A stretch of 64,000 nt of DNA from an uncultured Kordia sp. (GCF_947496985.1 NZ_CANMEZ010000009.1:124001-188000), one strand, 5' to 3'. Positions 1-9,146 are shown, numbered from the stretch's first letter. Translations and numbers: made by a program. Notes: generated from the letters alone by a model not told the origin.

Positions 1-1197
1 ATACGAACAAATGCATTGTTAAGTGGTCAAAATAGACAGTTATTTGAAGCTAAAAAACAAATAGAAAATGTGTCTAAAATACGATCTAATTTCTTTTCGC
101 TAATTAGTCATGAATTGCGTACACCTTTATATGCAATTATAGGAATGACAAATTTGTTATTGCTTGAAAAGCCTGAAAAATACCAAGAAAGATATCTAAA
201 ATCATTAAAATTTTCAGGAGAACACTTGTTGGCAATTATCAATAATATTCTGCAAATGAATAAAATTGAAGCTAGTAAGATGAATACAGTTGAAGAAATA
301 GTTGATCTAAAGAAAAGTATTCAAAATGTAATTACTTCTGTGAGCTTTCTTGTAAAAGAAAATAAAAACAACATAGAAATTCAATTTGATGAGGAAATTC
401 CAGATCAATTGTTAGGTGATAGCTTAAAAATATCTCAAGTTTTATTCAATTTATTAGATAATGCAGTTCGTTATACCTACGATGGCAATGTAACACTTGC
501 TATTATCAAAGTTGGTGAAACTAGCGAAACAGTACGATTGAAATTTTTAATAAAAGATGATGGTTTAGGAATTCCACAACAGAAGAAACATATTATTTTC
601 GAAAACTTAGAAAAAGGAGTTGTACTTAGTGAAGACAATGGTTATTTAGACTTAGGGCTAGGATTAACAACTGTAAATAATTTACTAAAAGTATTAAAAT
701 CTAAGCTGCACTTAAAAAGTGTATTAAATGAAGGTTCTGAATTTTACTTCGAATTAGAACTGATCAAAGGAGAGGACGAAGAAACGGAAGAAACATCATT
801 TGATATAAAAAGTTATGACTTTGAAGGATTAAATATCTTAATTGTTGATGACAATGCAGTAAACGGTTTACTAACTCAAAAAATATTAGAACGTCGCCAA
901 ATAAAAACCAAAGTAGTGCATAGTGGTTTTTCAGCATTAGACATATTAGATAAACAAGAATTTGATTTAATTCTGATGGATATGTTTATGCCAAAACTAA
1001 ATGGTATTGAAACGATTGAGAAAATTCGTGAAAACAACAATCATATTCCTATCATTTTATTAACTGCAATGGAAATTTCTGAAGCGTATGCAAAAGTTGT
1101 AAATACAGAGATAAGTGGTGTAATTAGCAAACCATTTGATCCAGAAATATTATACGATAAAATTGATAATGTAATACAGTCTTTCAATGAAGAATAA
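1..1197 (+). CDS. Hybrid sensor histidine kinase/response regulator (5' end outside window)
   Basis: The frame is open to the window edge, so the N-terminus is missing. What remains is a HisKA dimerisation domain with the phospho-acceptor motif SHELRTPLY (His codon at 109-111), a HATPase domain with N box NLLDNAVRY, G1 box DDGLGIP and G2 box LGLGL, then a receiver domain with acidic pair VDDN, phospho-acceptor Asp (codon 979-981, in LMDMFMP) and the conserved Lys in SKPF. It closely resembles the next gene throughout, so the missing part is probably a TPR sensor plus one membrane helix. The stop codon overlaps the start of the second kinase by 11 bp, which suggests translational coupling. The signal sensed is unknown. 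Confidence 0.9.
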   Translation: MRTNALLSGQNRQLFEAKKQIENVSKIRSNFFSLISHELRTPLYAIIGMTNLLLLEKPEKYQERYLKSLKFSGEHLLAIINNILQMNKIEASKMNTVEEIVDLKKSIQNVITSVSFLVKENKNNIEIQFDEEIPDQLLGDSLKISQVLFNLLDNAVRYTYDGNVTLAIIKVGETSETVRLKFLIKDDGLGIPQQKKHIIFENLEKGVVLSEDNGYLDLGLGLTTVNNLLKVLKSKLHLKSVLNEGSEFYFELELIKGEDEETEETSFDIKSYDFEGLNILIVDDNAVNGLLTQKILERRQIKTKVVHSGFSALDILDKQEFDLILMDMFMPKLNGIETIEKIRENNNHIPIILLTAMEISEAYAKVVNTEISGVISKPFDPEILYDKIDNVIQSFNEE

Positions 1198-3367
1198 TTG
1201 GAAATTACATATCGTCTTATGCATATTTGCCTGTTTACAAGCTGTGGCGCAACCTGTAGATAAAGATAGCATCCGAAAGCTAAATGAAAATGCTTTTGAC
1301 TTAACTCGTAAGTTCAGTTTTGGGAAATCACTTTCGTATAGTTACCTAGCAATTCAATATTCAATTAATAATGATGATGATGAATCGTTAGCAAGTTCAT
1401 ACAATACTTTAGGTATTACTTATAATCGAATGCATTATTACAACAAAGCACAAAAGTATTATGAAAAAGCGCTAGAAATTCATGAAGCATATGAGAATAA
1501 AAAGCAGATAGTATTACTAAATCATTATTTGGCGCGAATTTCTATAGATAGAAAAAATTATGGGAAAGCAAATGAATATTTAGATTTAGCATACAAAATA
1601 GCAAAAGAAACAGGTGATCCTGAAAACGAACTTGTGCTAGATTGGGTTCAAATTGATTTATACCAACTAGAAGGTGAATATACCAAAGTTGTCAAGCATG
1701 TAGATGGAATGTATGAACGCATCAAAATAGCTTCTAACAAAGCGTTCTACATTGCACGTAAGAATTACTTAGGCTTTGTGTTAGGAGATGCATACTATCA
1801 CTTAAAAGACTATGAAAAAGCTGAAAAATATCTAGAAAAACATACGAAAGACGAATATGTGCATAGTAATGATTTGGCTGTGTCATTCATGCAATTATCA
1901 GATATATATAAATCTAAAGGTGAAATTGACAAATTCAAAGAAGCACAAGAAAAATATCAAGAAAACTTAAAAAAGAAATTAAATACAGATCATCAACGAC
2001 TCAAAGAAGAGTTGCTAATGAATTATAGTTTGAATAAAGATAAGCTCAAGCTAGATGTTTTAGAACAAAAAAATAAACGACAAAATGCCATTGTAAATCG
2101 TTCTAAAATCTTTGTAATCATTATCGTTATTCTATTGTTAGTTTGTATCGCTTTAGTAGTGTTATTAATAAAAACGATCTACAAAAAAATAAAAAGTAAC
2201 AAGTTATTACGGATCAAACATAATAAGCTGGAAGAAGCAAAATTGAAAGCTGAAATGACGTCTAAAACGAAGTCTAACTTCTTCTCAATGATGAGTCATG
2301 AATTGCGAACGCCTTTATATGCTGTAACAGGAATTACACACTTACTATTAGAAGAAAATCCAAAACCATCTCAAAAGCAATACTTAAAGTCATTAAAGTT
2401 TTCAGGAGATCACTTATTATCACTTGTAAACAACATTCTTCAAGCAAATAAATTAGAAGATAATACAATTACAATTGGAGCGTCTACATTCAATTTAAAA
2501 ACAAATATTGATAATATTCTTAAATCATTTGATCTATTAATTAAAGAGCGCGAAAACGAATTACACATTGCGTACGACAAAGAAATTCCAGAATTATTAG
2601 TTGGCGATAGTTTAAAAATATCTCAAATATTGATCAACCTAATTAGTAATGCGATAAAGTTTACAAAAGGTGGCGCCATTCGATTAAGTGTTGAAAAAGT
2701 AGAAGAAAACTTAGAAGATGTATTACTACATTTCTGTGTACAAGATACAGGAATTGGAATTCCAAAAGAAAAGCAAGAAAAAGTATTTGAAATGTTTTCG
2801 CAAAATTATGATGCGATAAATGAAGAATATCAAGGTTCTGGTTTGGGATTATCTATTGTGAAAAAACTCTTGGAAGTCTACAATAGTGATATTCATTTGG
2901 AAAGTGAAGAAAATAAAGGGACAACGTTTACGTTTGATATTCGTTTCCCAAAAACAACAGAAGCTGTAAATACGATTGGTGATTTCGATTTAGATGGCGT
3001 TAATTTCAGTCAGTTAAAAATGTTAGTAGTTGATGATAATCGAATCAATCAAATGCTGACAAAGAAAATTTTATCTACAAAAAACATTACAACGGATATT
3101 GTAGCCAGTGGAGCAGAAGCAATTGAAGCTGTAAAGGAGAGTAATTACGATGTGATATTAATGGATATTCACATGCCTGAAATGGACGGTTATCAAGCTA
3201 CAAAAGCAATTCGTAAATTTAACAAAGAAGTGCCAATTATTGCATTTACAGCCGTTTCTTTAGATGATAGCTTCCATAAAATTATAGATTCAGGAATGAA
3301 CGATATGATTCTGAAACCATTTGTAGCATCACAATTATTTACATTGATTCATAAACATATGAAGTGA
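1187..3367 (+). CDS. TPR-containing hybrid histidine kinase/response regulator
   Basis: This is a 726-residue membrane signalling protein. It has a signal peptide (residues 1-21, ending AVAQ), TPR-type helical repeats over about 40-270, a coiled coil and one membrane helix at about 304-328. HisKA follows with His371 in SHELRTPLY, then HATPase with N box NLISNAIKFT, G1 DTGIGIP and G2 GSGLGLSIV. The C-terminal receiver domain has the acidic pair DDN, phospho-acceptor Asp660 and LKPF. The TPR part should be periplasmic, as in the common Bacteroidota architecture. There is no DNA-binding output domain, so the phosphate must pass to another protein. It overlaps the preceding paralogous kinase by 11 bp and probably arose from it by tandem duplication. 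Confidence 0.93.
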   Translation: MKNNWKLHIVLCIFACLQAVAQPVDKDSIRKLNENAFDLTRKFSFGKSLSYSYLAIQYSINNDDDESLASSYNTLGITYNRMHYYNKAQKYYEKALEIHEAYENKKQIVLLNHYLARISIDRKNYGKANEYLDLAYKIAKETGDPENELVLDWVQIDLYQLEGEYTKVVKHVDGMYERIKIASNKAFYIARKNYLGFVLGDAYYHLKDYEKAEKYLEKHTKDEYVHSNDLAVSFMQLSDIYKSKGEIDKFKEAQEKYQENLKKKLNTDHQRLKEELLMNYSLNKDKLKLDVLEQKNKRQNAIVNRSKIFVIIIVILLLVCIALVVLLIKTIYKKIKSNKLLRIKHNKLEEAKLKAEMTSKTKSNFFSMMSHELRTPLYAVTGITHLLLEENPKPSQKQYLKSLKFSGDHLLSLVNNILQANKLEDNTITIGASTFNLKTNIDNILKSFDLLIKERENELHIAYDKEIPELLVGDSLKISQILINLISNAIKFTKGGAIRLSVEKVEENLEDVLLHFCVQDTGIGIPKEKQEKVFEMFSQNYDAINEEYQGSGLGLSIVKKLLEVYNSDIHLESEENKGTTFTFDIRFPKTTEAVNTIGDFDLDGVNFSQLKMLVVDDNRINQMLTKKILSTKNITTDIVASGAEAIEAVKESNYDVILMDIHMPEMDGYQATKAIRKFNKEVPIIAFTAVSLDDSFHKIIDSGMNDMILKPFVASQLFTLIHKHMK

Positions 3368-3435
3368 TTTGAAAGTATTGAATGCTGAATTTTGAATGTA
3401 AAAGTTTTTCTTCCTAATTTCTAACCCCAGAAAAC

Positions 3436-3891
3436 CTAGCCAACACGTACACTATCAGGAACCAACAAAGTGTAATCTCCATTATTACGAATAACTTCAC
3501 GTACAATAGAAGAAGAAATATACGAAGTGCTAGCAGCTGTCAACAAGAAAATAGTTTCTATAGGAGCCAAATCACGATTGGTATGTGCAATCGCTTTTTC
3601 AAACTCAAAATCAGCAGGATTTCGAAGTCCACGTAATATAAAATCAATATTATTTTTTTCGCAAAAATGAACAGTTAAACCTTCATATGTAACAACTTTT
3701 ACCTTTGGTTCGTCTTTAAATACGTCTTCAATAAACTGTTTGCGTTGTTCTAAACTGAACATATATTTTTTAGCGGAATTAACACCAATCGCTACCGTTA
3801 TTTCATCAAATAATTTCACGCCACGTTTAATAATGTCATAATGTCCTAAGGTAATTGGATCAAAGGATCCAGGAAAAAGTGCTCTCTTCAT
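3436..3891 (-). CDS. coaD: Pantetheine-phosphate adenylyltransferase
   Basis: CoaD transfers AMP from ATP to 4'-phosphopantetheine, the penultimate step of coenzyme A synthesis in the cytosol. The 151-residue protein has the usual length. It shows the nucleotidyltransferase signature at the N-terminus (GSFDPITLGH, with T14 and H17 as the TxGH motif), the RGLRNPADFEFE substrate-binding segment and the C-terminal ISSSIVRE motif. The gene lies 35 bp downstream of ddl on the same strand, so the two are probably co-transcribed. Its 3' end converges on the kinase gene with only a 68-bp AT-rich gap and no clear terminator hairpin. Confidence 0.96.
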   Translation of the reverse strand: MKRALFPGSFDPITLGHYDIIKRGVKLFDEITVAIGVNSAKKYMFSLEQRKQFIEDVFKDEPKVKVVTYEGLTVHFCEKNNIDFILRGLRNPADFEFEKAIAHTNRDLAPIETIFLLTAASTSYISSSIVREVIRNNGDYTLLVPDSVRVG

Positions 3892-3926
3892 TTCTGTAAA
3901 ATTTCTTGATAATTTGTAGTAAGGTA

Positions 3927-4907
3927 CTATTTTTTAGATAAAGCTAACTCAATGGCATTTCCAAATAATTCTGGCAATGAAATTCCAGCAACTTTGGCTT
4001 GTTGTGGCAAAATACTTTCTTCGGTCATTCCAGGAACGGTATTTACTTCTAAAAGATGCGGTACTCCATTTTTAAAAATAAATTCACTTCTAGAAAAGCC
4101 TTCCATTTTTAAAATTTCATAAATTTCTTTGGCAATTTTATTCACTTGAGCTTCCATTTCCGGAGAAATACGTGCTGGAGTAATTTCTTGTGATTTCCCC
4201 AAATACTTGGCTTCGTAATCAAAAAAATCGTTCTCAGAAACAATTTCTGTAATAGGTAATACAGTAATTTCCCCTTTATAATTAATCACACCAACAGAAA
4301 CTTCTACACCATCTAAAAAAGATTCAATAATAACTTCGTCATCTTCTTTTAGTGCTATTGCAATAGCATTTGGTAATGCTGAAATTTCATGCACCTTAGA
4401 AATCCCAAAACTACTACCAGCTTTATTTGCTTTTACAAAGCATGGTAAGCCAACTTTGGCAACAATCGTTTGTACATCAAAAGGATCGCCAGCATTCAGA
4501 TAATAAGAAGTAGCACACTTAATTCCATAAGGTTTTAAGGTAGATAACAAATCACGTTTATTAAAAGTCAATGCAGCTTGGTACATACCACAACTCGTAT
4601 GTGGAATGTCTAACAATTCTAAATACCCTTGAATATAACCATCTTCACCAGGCGTTCCATGAATAGCATTAAACACACAGTCAAAGATTATTTTTATATC
4701 ATCTATAGTAACGGAAAAATCGTTTCGATCAATTGGAAATTCTTTTTCGTCAGTTGTAACACAAACCCATTTATCTTTAAAAATATGAACTTTATATGTG
4801 TTATAAATTTCTTTAGATAAATGTTTGTAGACTACATTTCCAGTTTTTAGTGAGATGGCGTATTCACTGGAATATCCGCCCATTATAATGGCTATATTTT
4901 TCTTCAT
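3927..4907 (-). CDS. ddl: D-alanine--D-alanine ligase
   Basis: Ddl joins two D-alanines using ATP to supply the dipeptide end of peptidoglycan precursors. The 326-residue protein has the ATP-grasp fold. Visible motifs are the N-terminal GGYSSEYAIS, the segment HGTPGEDGYIQG, the ATP-grasp stretch FVKANKAGSSFGISKV and the metal-binding C-terminal motif HLLEVNTVPGMTEES. The first ATG gives a normal family N-terminus. It is divergent from the PASTA/RluD pair and upstream of coaD. The ddl-PASTA-rluD neighbourhood is, to my knowledge, common in Flavobacteriia and joins cell-wall synthesis with a possible wall-sensing PASTA protein. Confidence 0.96.
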   Translation of the reverse strand: MKKNIAIIMGGYSSEYAISLKTGNVVYKHLSKEIYNTYKVHIFKDKWVCVTTDEKEFPIDRNDFSVTIDDIKIIFDCVFNAIHGTPGEDGYIQGYLELLDIPHTSCGMYQAALTFNKRDLLSTLKPYGIKCATSYYLNAGDPFDVQTIVAKVGLPCFVKANKAGSSFGISKVHEISALPNAIAIALKEDDEVIIESFLDGVEVSVGVINYKGEITVLPITEIVSENDFFDYEAKYLGKSQEITPARISPEMEAQVNKIAKEIYEILKMEGFSRSEFIFKNGVPHLLEVNTVPGMTEESILPQQAKVAGISLPELFGNAIELALSKK

Positions 4908-4999
4908 TTGGATAAGAAATAACTCAAATAAACGTTATTCTAACGAAAGTAAATCTATTTGTGGACAAATCAAAGTAGAATATTAGGAATAATAGTATG

Positions 5000-5007
5000 T
5001 ATATTTG
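5000..5007 (+). promoter_or_regulatory. -7 box of the PASTA/rluD promoter
   Basis: TATATTTG matches the Bacteroidota housekeeping consensus TAnnTTTG and ends 23 bp before the ATG of the PASTA gene. A clear TTTG -33 element is not visible at the expected spacing. Confidence 0.55.
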
Positions 5008-5030
5008 TCACATAAAAACCGTTTTAGTAC

Positions 5031-5615
5031 ATGAAATTTTTAAAATTTTTAATATCAAAAGTATTTTTAAAGCAAGTAGGAATTGCTTTAGGAGTACTTA
5101 TTGTCATTATTTTTATAGCGATGCGATGGTTGAGCTATTCAACAAATCAAGGTGATTTTAAAACTGTTCCAGATTTGAGTAAACTTTCGTTTGATGAAGC
5201 AAAAGCAAAATTGGCTGAAAATGACCTAAATTACATGTTGCAAGATACCTCAAACTACAATCCAGATTATCCTGCATTTTCTGTTATTGAGCAAAGTCCG
5301 GTAGCAGGTGAAAAAGTAAAAGAAAACAGAAAAATATATCTAAAAATAAATCCTTCTAAATACCGTGAAATTACCATTCCATATGTAATTCAAATCACAA
5401 AAAGAACCGCAGAATCAACATTAAATGCAGTTGGTTTTAGTGTGGAAAAAGTGACATACAAAGACAATATTGGAAAAGATATGGTATTAGGGATACAATA
5501 CAAAGGAAAACCAATAAAGCCCGGACAAACACTTCCAAAAACTTCTAAAGTTGAATTGATATTAGGAAACGGAAAACGTCCAGGAGGAAGTTCCAATGAT
5601 GAAAATGAAGAATAA
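5031..5615 (+). CDS. PASTA domain-containing membrane protein
   Basis: The 194-residue protein has a short cytoplasmic N-terminus, one membrane helix at about residues 16-33 (VGIALGVLIVIIFIAM) and two extracytoplasmic PASTA domains (about 43-109 and 112-180). Each contains the typical L.aG motif pattern, for example SPVAGEKVKENRKIYL. PASTA modules in other bacteria bind peptidoglycan fragments or uncrosslinked wall. Here there is no kinase domain, so this is a stand-alone PASTA protein. It is divergent from ddl and its stop codon overlaps the rluD-like start in TAATG, so the two are translationally coupled. Its specific role is inferred, not shown. Confidence 0.85.
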   Translation: MKFLKFLISKVFLKQVGIALGVLIVIIFIAMRWLSYSTNQGDFKTVPDLSKLSFDEAKAKLAENDLNYMLQDTSNYNPDYPAFSVIEQSPVAGEKVKENRKIYLKINPSKYREITIPYVIQITKRTAESTLNAVGFSVEKVTYKDNIGKDMVLGIQYKGKPIKPGQTLPKTSKVELILGNGKRPGGSSNDENEE

Positions 5616-6655
5616 TGCAGGAACATAACTTTCCACAACCACAAGAAGAGTCAGACGAATTATACGAACATTATTCGTTTACTGCCGAAAAAGGACAACA
5701 ACCTTTACGAGTTGATAAATATTTAATGAATTTCATTGAAGGCGCTACGCGAAATAAAATTCAACAAGCAGCCAAAGATGGAAACATCTATGTAAATGAT
5801 AAGCCTGTAAAATCGAATTACAAAGTAAAAGGAAATGATGTTATTAAGGTTCTATTTGCGCATCCACCTTATGAAAACTTATTAGTTGGTGAAGATATAC
5901 CAATTGATGTTGTATACGAAGATGATGATGTGTTGGTTGTAAACAAACCAGCAGGAATGGTAGTGCATCCAGGACATGGAAACTATTCAGGAACGCTAAT
6001 TAACGCATTGATTTATCATTTTGATAATCTTCCAAAAAATTCAAATGAACGTCCCGGATTGGTGCATCGAATTGATAAAGATACCAGTGGTTTATTGGTT
6101 GTAGCCAAAACAGAAGAAGCAATGACACATTTGGCAAAGCAGTTTTTTAATAAAACTTCTGAACGTATTTATTACGCCTTAGTATGGGGAAATGTGGAAG
6201 AAGATGAAGGAACGATCGAAGGAAATATAGGACGTCATCCTAAAAATAGATTGCAAAACACGGTTTTCTTTGGCGATGATGCTGAGAAAGGAAAAGCAGC
6301 TGTAACACATTATAAAGTATTAGAACGCTTAGGATATGTGACCTTAGTTTCATGTCAGTTAGAAACAGGTCGTACACATCAAATTCGTGTACATATGAAA
6401 CATATTGGTCATACTTTATTTAATGATGAGCGTTATGGAGGCGAACGTATTTTAAAAGGAACAACCTTTACGAAGTACAAACAATTTGTAGACAACTGTT
6501 TTAAAATATTACCTCGACAAGCACTACATGCAAAAACGCTTGGATTCATTCATCCAAGAACAGGTGAGAAGATGAGTTTTAATTCCGAAGTTCCAACAGA
6601 TATTGCAGAATGCGTAGAAAAGTGGCGTAATTATGCCAAACATGCAGAAATGTAG
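5615..6655 (+). CDS. rluD: RluA/RluD-family 23S rRNA pseudouridine synthase
   Basis: This enzyme isomerises specific uridines in rRNA. The 346-residue protein has an N-terminal S4 RNA-binding domain (about residues 25-85) and a catalytic domain with HRIDKDTSGL, where Asp154 is the expected nucleophile. Further family motifs are VVNKPAGMVVHPGHG and LETGRTHQIRVHM. The S4-plus-catalytic layout and length fit RluD (helix 69 of 23S rRNA) better than RluC, but family-level assignment is safer. Its ATG overlaps the stop of the upstream PASTA gene (TAATG). Confidence 0.88.
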   Translation: MQEHNFPQPQEESDELYEHYSFTAEKGQQPLRVDKYLMNFIEGATRNKIQQAAKDGNIYVNDKPVKSNYKVKGNDVIKVLFAHPPYENLLVGEDIPIDVVYEDDDVLVVNKPAGMVVHPGHGNYSGTLINALIYHFDNLPKNSNERPGLVHRIDKDTSGLLVVAKTEEAMTHLAKQFFNKTSERIYYALVWGNVEEDEGTIEGNIGRHPKNRLQNTVFFGDDAEKGKAAVTHYKVLERLGYVTLVSCQLETGRTHQIRVHMKHIGHTLFNDERYGGERILKGTTFTKYKQFVDNCFKILPRQALHAKTLGFIHPRTGEKMSFNSEVPTDIAECVEKWRNYAKHAEM

Positions 6656-6684
6656 GCACAATTACGCATTTTATTTTTTATAAA

Positions 6685-7248
6685 TTACCTAACAAATTTA
6701 ATTAGACTAGGGAAATTAGTTGTCTTACCATAATTTGTTCTTATTGCAGCAATGACTGCAAGTACCATATTTATAATATACAATCCGAAGAAGGCAATAA
6801 ACAGGATTTTAAATTTTGAGAAATTTATAAGAGTAGTAAATACGACTCCGCAAATAAGGCATGCATAAGTAATAATAGACCAAGTAATTTGAAAGTTCAA
6901 CAGATCTATTCCAGCTTTTTTTAAACCTACGATTTTATCTTTATTCGTAATCCATAGGATTAATGGTATGATAATATTTCCAGTAGGGATAATTAAAAAA
7001 GATAATGTAGAGAGATACAAAAAGGTTAAAAATCGATTGTCTGTTTTTTGACCGTAATTTAAAATATCTTCTACGTTCAAATTTAAGGCTTCACAAATTA
7101 GTAGCGTTGTTTTTCCACGTGGTTCACTTTCACCACTTTCAATGCGTTGAATTGTTCTTAAATTGATTTTTGCTGTTTCGGATAACTCTTCTTGAGTAAG
7201 TCCTTTTGTTTTACGTGCTTCTTTTATTTTAACTCCAATTTCATTCAT
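6685..7248 (-). CDS. XRE-family HTH regulator fused to a membrane domain
   Basis: Residues 5-60 form a Cro/CI-type helix-turn-helix (IKEARKTKGLTQEELSE, then INLRTIQRIESGES). The rest (about 72-175) holds hydrophobic membrane segments resembling the DUF4870/Tic20-like domain seen in Bacteroidota fusions. Such proteins are membrane-tethered regulators of unknown target. The gene is monocistronic with its own -7 box. What signal the membrane part reads is unknown. Confidence 0.82.
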   Translation of the reverse strand: MNEIGVKIKEARKTKGLTQEELSETAKINLRTIQRIESGESEPRGKTTLLICEALNLNVEDILNYGQKTDNRFLTFLYLSTLSFLIIPTGNIIIPLILWITNKDKIVGLKKAGIDLLNFQITWSIITYACLICGVVFTTLINFSKFKILFIAFFGLYIINMVLAVIAAIRTNYGKTTNFPSLIKFVR

Positions 7249-7270
7249 AATTTATAGTTTTATTTTTGAA

Positions 7271-7278
7271 CAAAATTA
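7271..7278 (-). promoter_or_regulatory. -7 box of the XRE regulator gene
   Basis: On the minus strand this reads TAATTTTG, a match to TAnnTTTG, 22 bp before the ATG. The -33 element is not convincing. Confidence 0.4.
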
Positions 7279-7352
7279 TAGGAGATGTGTTCGTGTTGAT
7301 AACGGTTTTCATGCGGCATTTATATGACATTTGTGTCAAAATACTGAATTTA

Positions 7353-7544
7353 CTAGCTTTTCTCATTATTCATTTGTTGCTTACTTAATTCATATGAACT
7401 ATATAAAAGACTTATTCCACAAATAAAACCAGTAATAGTAGAAGTGATAGATTGACCATTTATAATCATGTAAATAGAAGCAGCAATAGATAAAATTCCA
7501 ATGATTAATATAATATACTTTGATTTCATAATGTTAGATTTCAT
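7353..7544 (-). CDS. Small two-helix membrane protein, unknown function
   Basis: This encodes 63 residues with two hydrophobic stretches (about 9-27 and 32-49) and a charged C-terminus. It could also start at the internal Met6. I do not recognise the family. It sits among small, separately spaced minus-strand genes and may be a real short membrane protein, but coding evidence is limited to length and amphipathic organisation. Confidence 0.5.
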   Translation of the reverse strand: MKSNIMKSKYIILIIGILSIAASIYMIINGQSITSTITGFICGISLLYSSYELSKQQMNNEKS

Positions 7545-7648
7545 GGTTTAATACCAGATAAGTATCAAAAATGACCGTATTGTTACGATAGAAGTCTAAC
7601 GAATTGAAAATAAGTGAATAAGTAGTGTGTGAATTAAGCCTGGCTAGA

Positions 7649-8092
7649 TTACTTTTTTGTATCAAACAACAATGATTTCTTCTTAAAATTGAGGCGCATT
7701 TGATTGTATTTTTTCTTTTTGATTACGTTTAAATCCTTCTTTGTAATCTCAAAACTAATTTGTGTCATCCAACGATTAGAAACATTAGAATAATCTGAAT
7801 CAATTTCATAATTGTCAGACTTTACAGTTACTTCTTCTTCGGTTAAAAAAGTTAAACTAGCTCCTTTCAATGTTTTAATCTTAGTAGTACCTAAAATCGT
7901 TACATTTAAAAAAAGATAACCATTTAAATCTTGAATTCCTCCCCAAATTCCACCATGTTGAGACGTTGCAATCTGTTCCCCAGGGACATTTTCCATTTTG
8001 TTCTCCGTATAGGTGTCAACATGTGTACGTTCCATAGCACGAACATTTCCCATAAGTGCCAACACTTTATCAATAGATTTGAATAGTTTCAT
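7649..8092 (-). CDS. Hypothetical protein (147 aa)
   Basis: The family is not recognised. The protein has no signal peptide or membrane segment. The middle is beta-rich (about residues 55-95), with alternating hydrophobic residues and a Gly-Gly-Ile-Trp-Gly-Gly motif, and the C-terminus is very Lys-rich. It is probably a cytosolic protein. It lies 36 bp downstream of the next unknown gene on the same strand, so the two may be co-transcribed. Confidence 0.65.
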   Translation of the reverse strand: MKLFKSIDKVLALMGNVRAMERTHVDTYTENKMENVPGEQIATSQHGGIWGGIQDLNGYLFLNVTILGTTKIKTLKGASLTFLTEEEVTVKSDNYEIDSDYSNVSNRWMTQISFEITKKDLNVIKKKKYNQMRLNFKKKSLLFDTKK

Positions 8093-8127
8093 GTGTTTAT
8101 TTTTATGCGGCGCAAGATATAATTATT

Positions 8128-8679
8128 CTAGGAAAGTTGAATCAATTCATTGAAAATATTGAAGTGATGCTTTTCAGTTCTTAATTCGATGGTTAATTTG
8201 TTGTTTTTTAATGTAATTGTGTAAATTTCATTCGTTTCAAAAAGCATTTCTAAAGTATTCAAAACTTTAGAAAAATAAGGTAAATATTCACCATTTGTTT
8301 TCATTACGTATGCTGGATGTTGTTTAAGTTTTAAATAAGAAGGTTTCATTATATCTATAAACTTTCTCTTTCGAATAAAGAACATAGCATTCTTAGCGTT
8401 TACAGCATGACAAGTCCATTCAGCAATAGTTAAAAGGTTTTGATATTTTGAAGAGAGCAGCAGGTTTCCACCTGAAAAGGTGGATTTTTTATAGAATAAA
8501 TTCCAAGATTTTAAAGTTTCTATTTTGCCTTCAATTAAATAACTCCAAGCATTATACCGACCTCTTACCTTTCCTTCTTTTCCTGCAATAAAGCGTTCGA
8601 AAACTTGGCAAAACTTTTTGTTTTCGATATAAAAAGGAGAATCTAACTCTTCTGGTACTGCATTGGATTTTATTTTCAT
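8128..8679 (-). CDS. Hypothetical protein (183 aa)
   Basis: The family is not recognised. The protein is a basic, soluble, mixed alpha/beta protein without signal peptide or membrane helix. Aromatic and Cys residues cluster near the middle (AEWTCHAVNAKNAMFF). It precedes another unknown gene by 36 bp on the same strand, so the two may form a small transcription unit. Confidence 0.65.
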   Translation of the reverse strand: MKIKSNAVPEELDSPFYIENKKFCQVFERFIAGKEGKVRGRYNAWSYLIEGKIETLKSWNLFYKKSTFSGGNLLLSSKYQNLLTIAEWTCHAVNAKNAMFFIRKRKFIDIMKPSYLKLKQHPAYVMKTNGEYLPYFSKVLNTLEMLFETNEIYTITLKNNKLTIELRTEKHHFNIFNELIQLS

Positions 8680-8729
8680 TTAGTAACTTTACTTGATATG
8701 ACTATCTGTAAAATAAATTGTTAGACTAA

Positions 8730-9062
8730 TTATGAATGATCTTTCTCAATCAAAATATTTCCAAATGTTTTGATTTGATCAATAATAGGTAGCACTTTAT
8801 GTCCATACGATGTGAGCGAATATTCTACTCTAGGCGGAATTTCTTTATATGCTTTGCGATGTAAAATACCAAAGGCAACTAGATTTTTCAACTCTTGAAT
8901 TAGCATTTTTTCACTAATCATAGGAATCAATCGTTTCATTTCTCCAAAGCGTCTTTTTTCTGTTCCAATTTCATTAATAATTAGAAGCCTCCATTTACCT
9001 CCAATAACTTTTAAACCTCCTGCGACTGAACATAAAGAATTATTTTCGTTTCTTCTGTGAAT
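8730..9062 (-). CDS. HxlR-family winged-helix regulator lacking a normal start codon
   Basis: Only 69 residues follow the first ATG (8937-8939), but the open frame continues upstream with perfect HxlR family sequence. It reads CSVAGGLKVIGGKWRLLI, then the recognition region and the motif EIPPRVEYSLTSYG. The full winged-helix domain needs about 110 residues. The frame reaches an in-frame stop at 9102-9104 without any ATG, GTG or TTG at a sensible place. Only ATT codons at 9060-9062 and 9066-9068 lie where the start is expected. A terminator hairpin ends about 30 bp upstream, leaving little room for a promoter. It is either an ATT-started gene or a gene silenced by loss of its 5' end. HxlR proteins usually sense reactive electrophiles or redox stress. 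Confidence 0.7.
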   Translation of the reverse strand: MHRRNENNSLCSVAGGLKVIGGKWRLLIINEIGTEKRRFGEMKRLIPMISEKMLIQELKNLVAFGILHRKAYKEIPPRVEYSLTSYGHKVLPIIDQIKTFGNILIEKDHS

Positions 9063-9093
9063 TGGAATTCGTAAATAGTTAAAATAGTTTATA

Positions 9094-9146
9094 AAAAAAG
9101 GTTATTTAAGGAATTAACAATGTTGATTGTTTAAGTAGCCTTTTTT
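9094..9146 (-). terminator. 16-bp stem terminator, possibly bidirectional
   Basis: Arms at 9094-9109 and 9131-9146 pair over 16 positions with two G-U wobbles and A/T tracts at both ends. It most likely ends the transcript of the large secreted protein gene (stop at 9276, minus strand) and sits directly upstream of the HxlR frame. Confidence 0.7.

Noticed and set aside
3368-3435. Terminator between the kinase and coaD
   Set aside because: The 68-bp gap is AT-rich with no stem of useful length.
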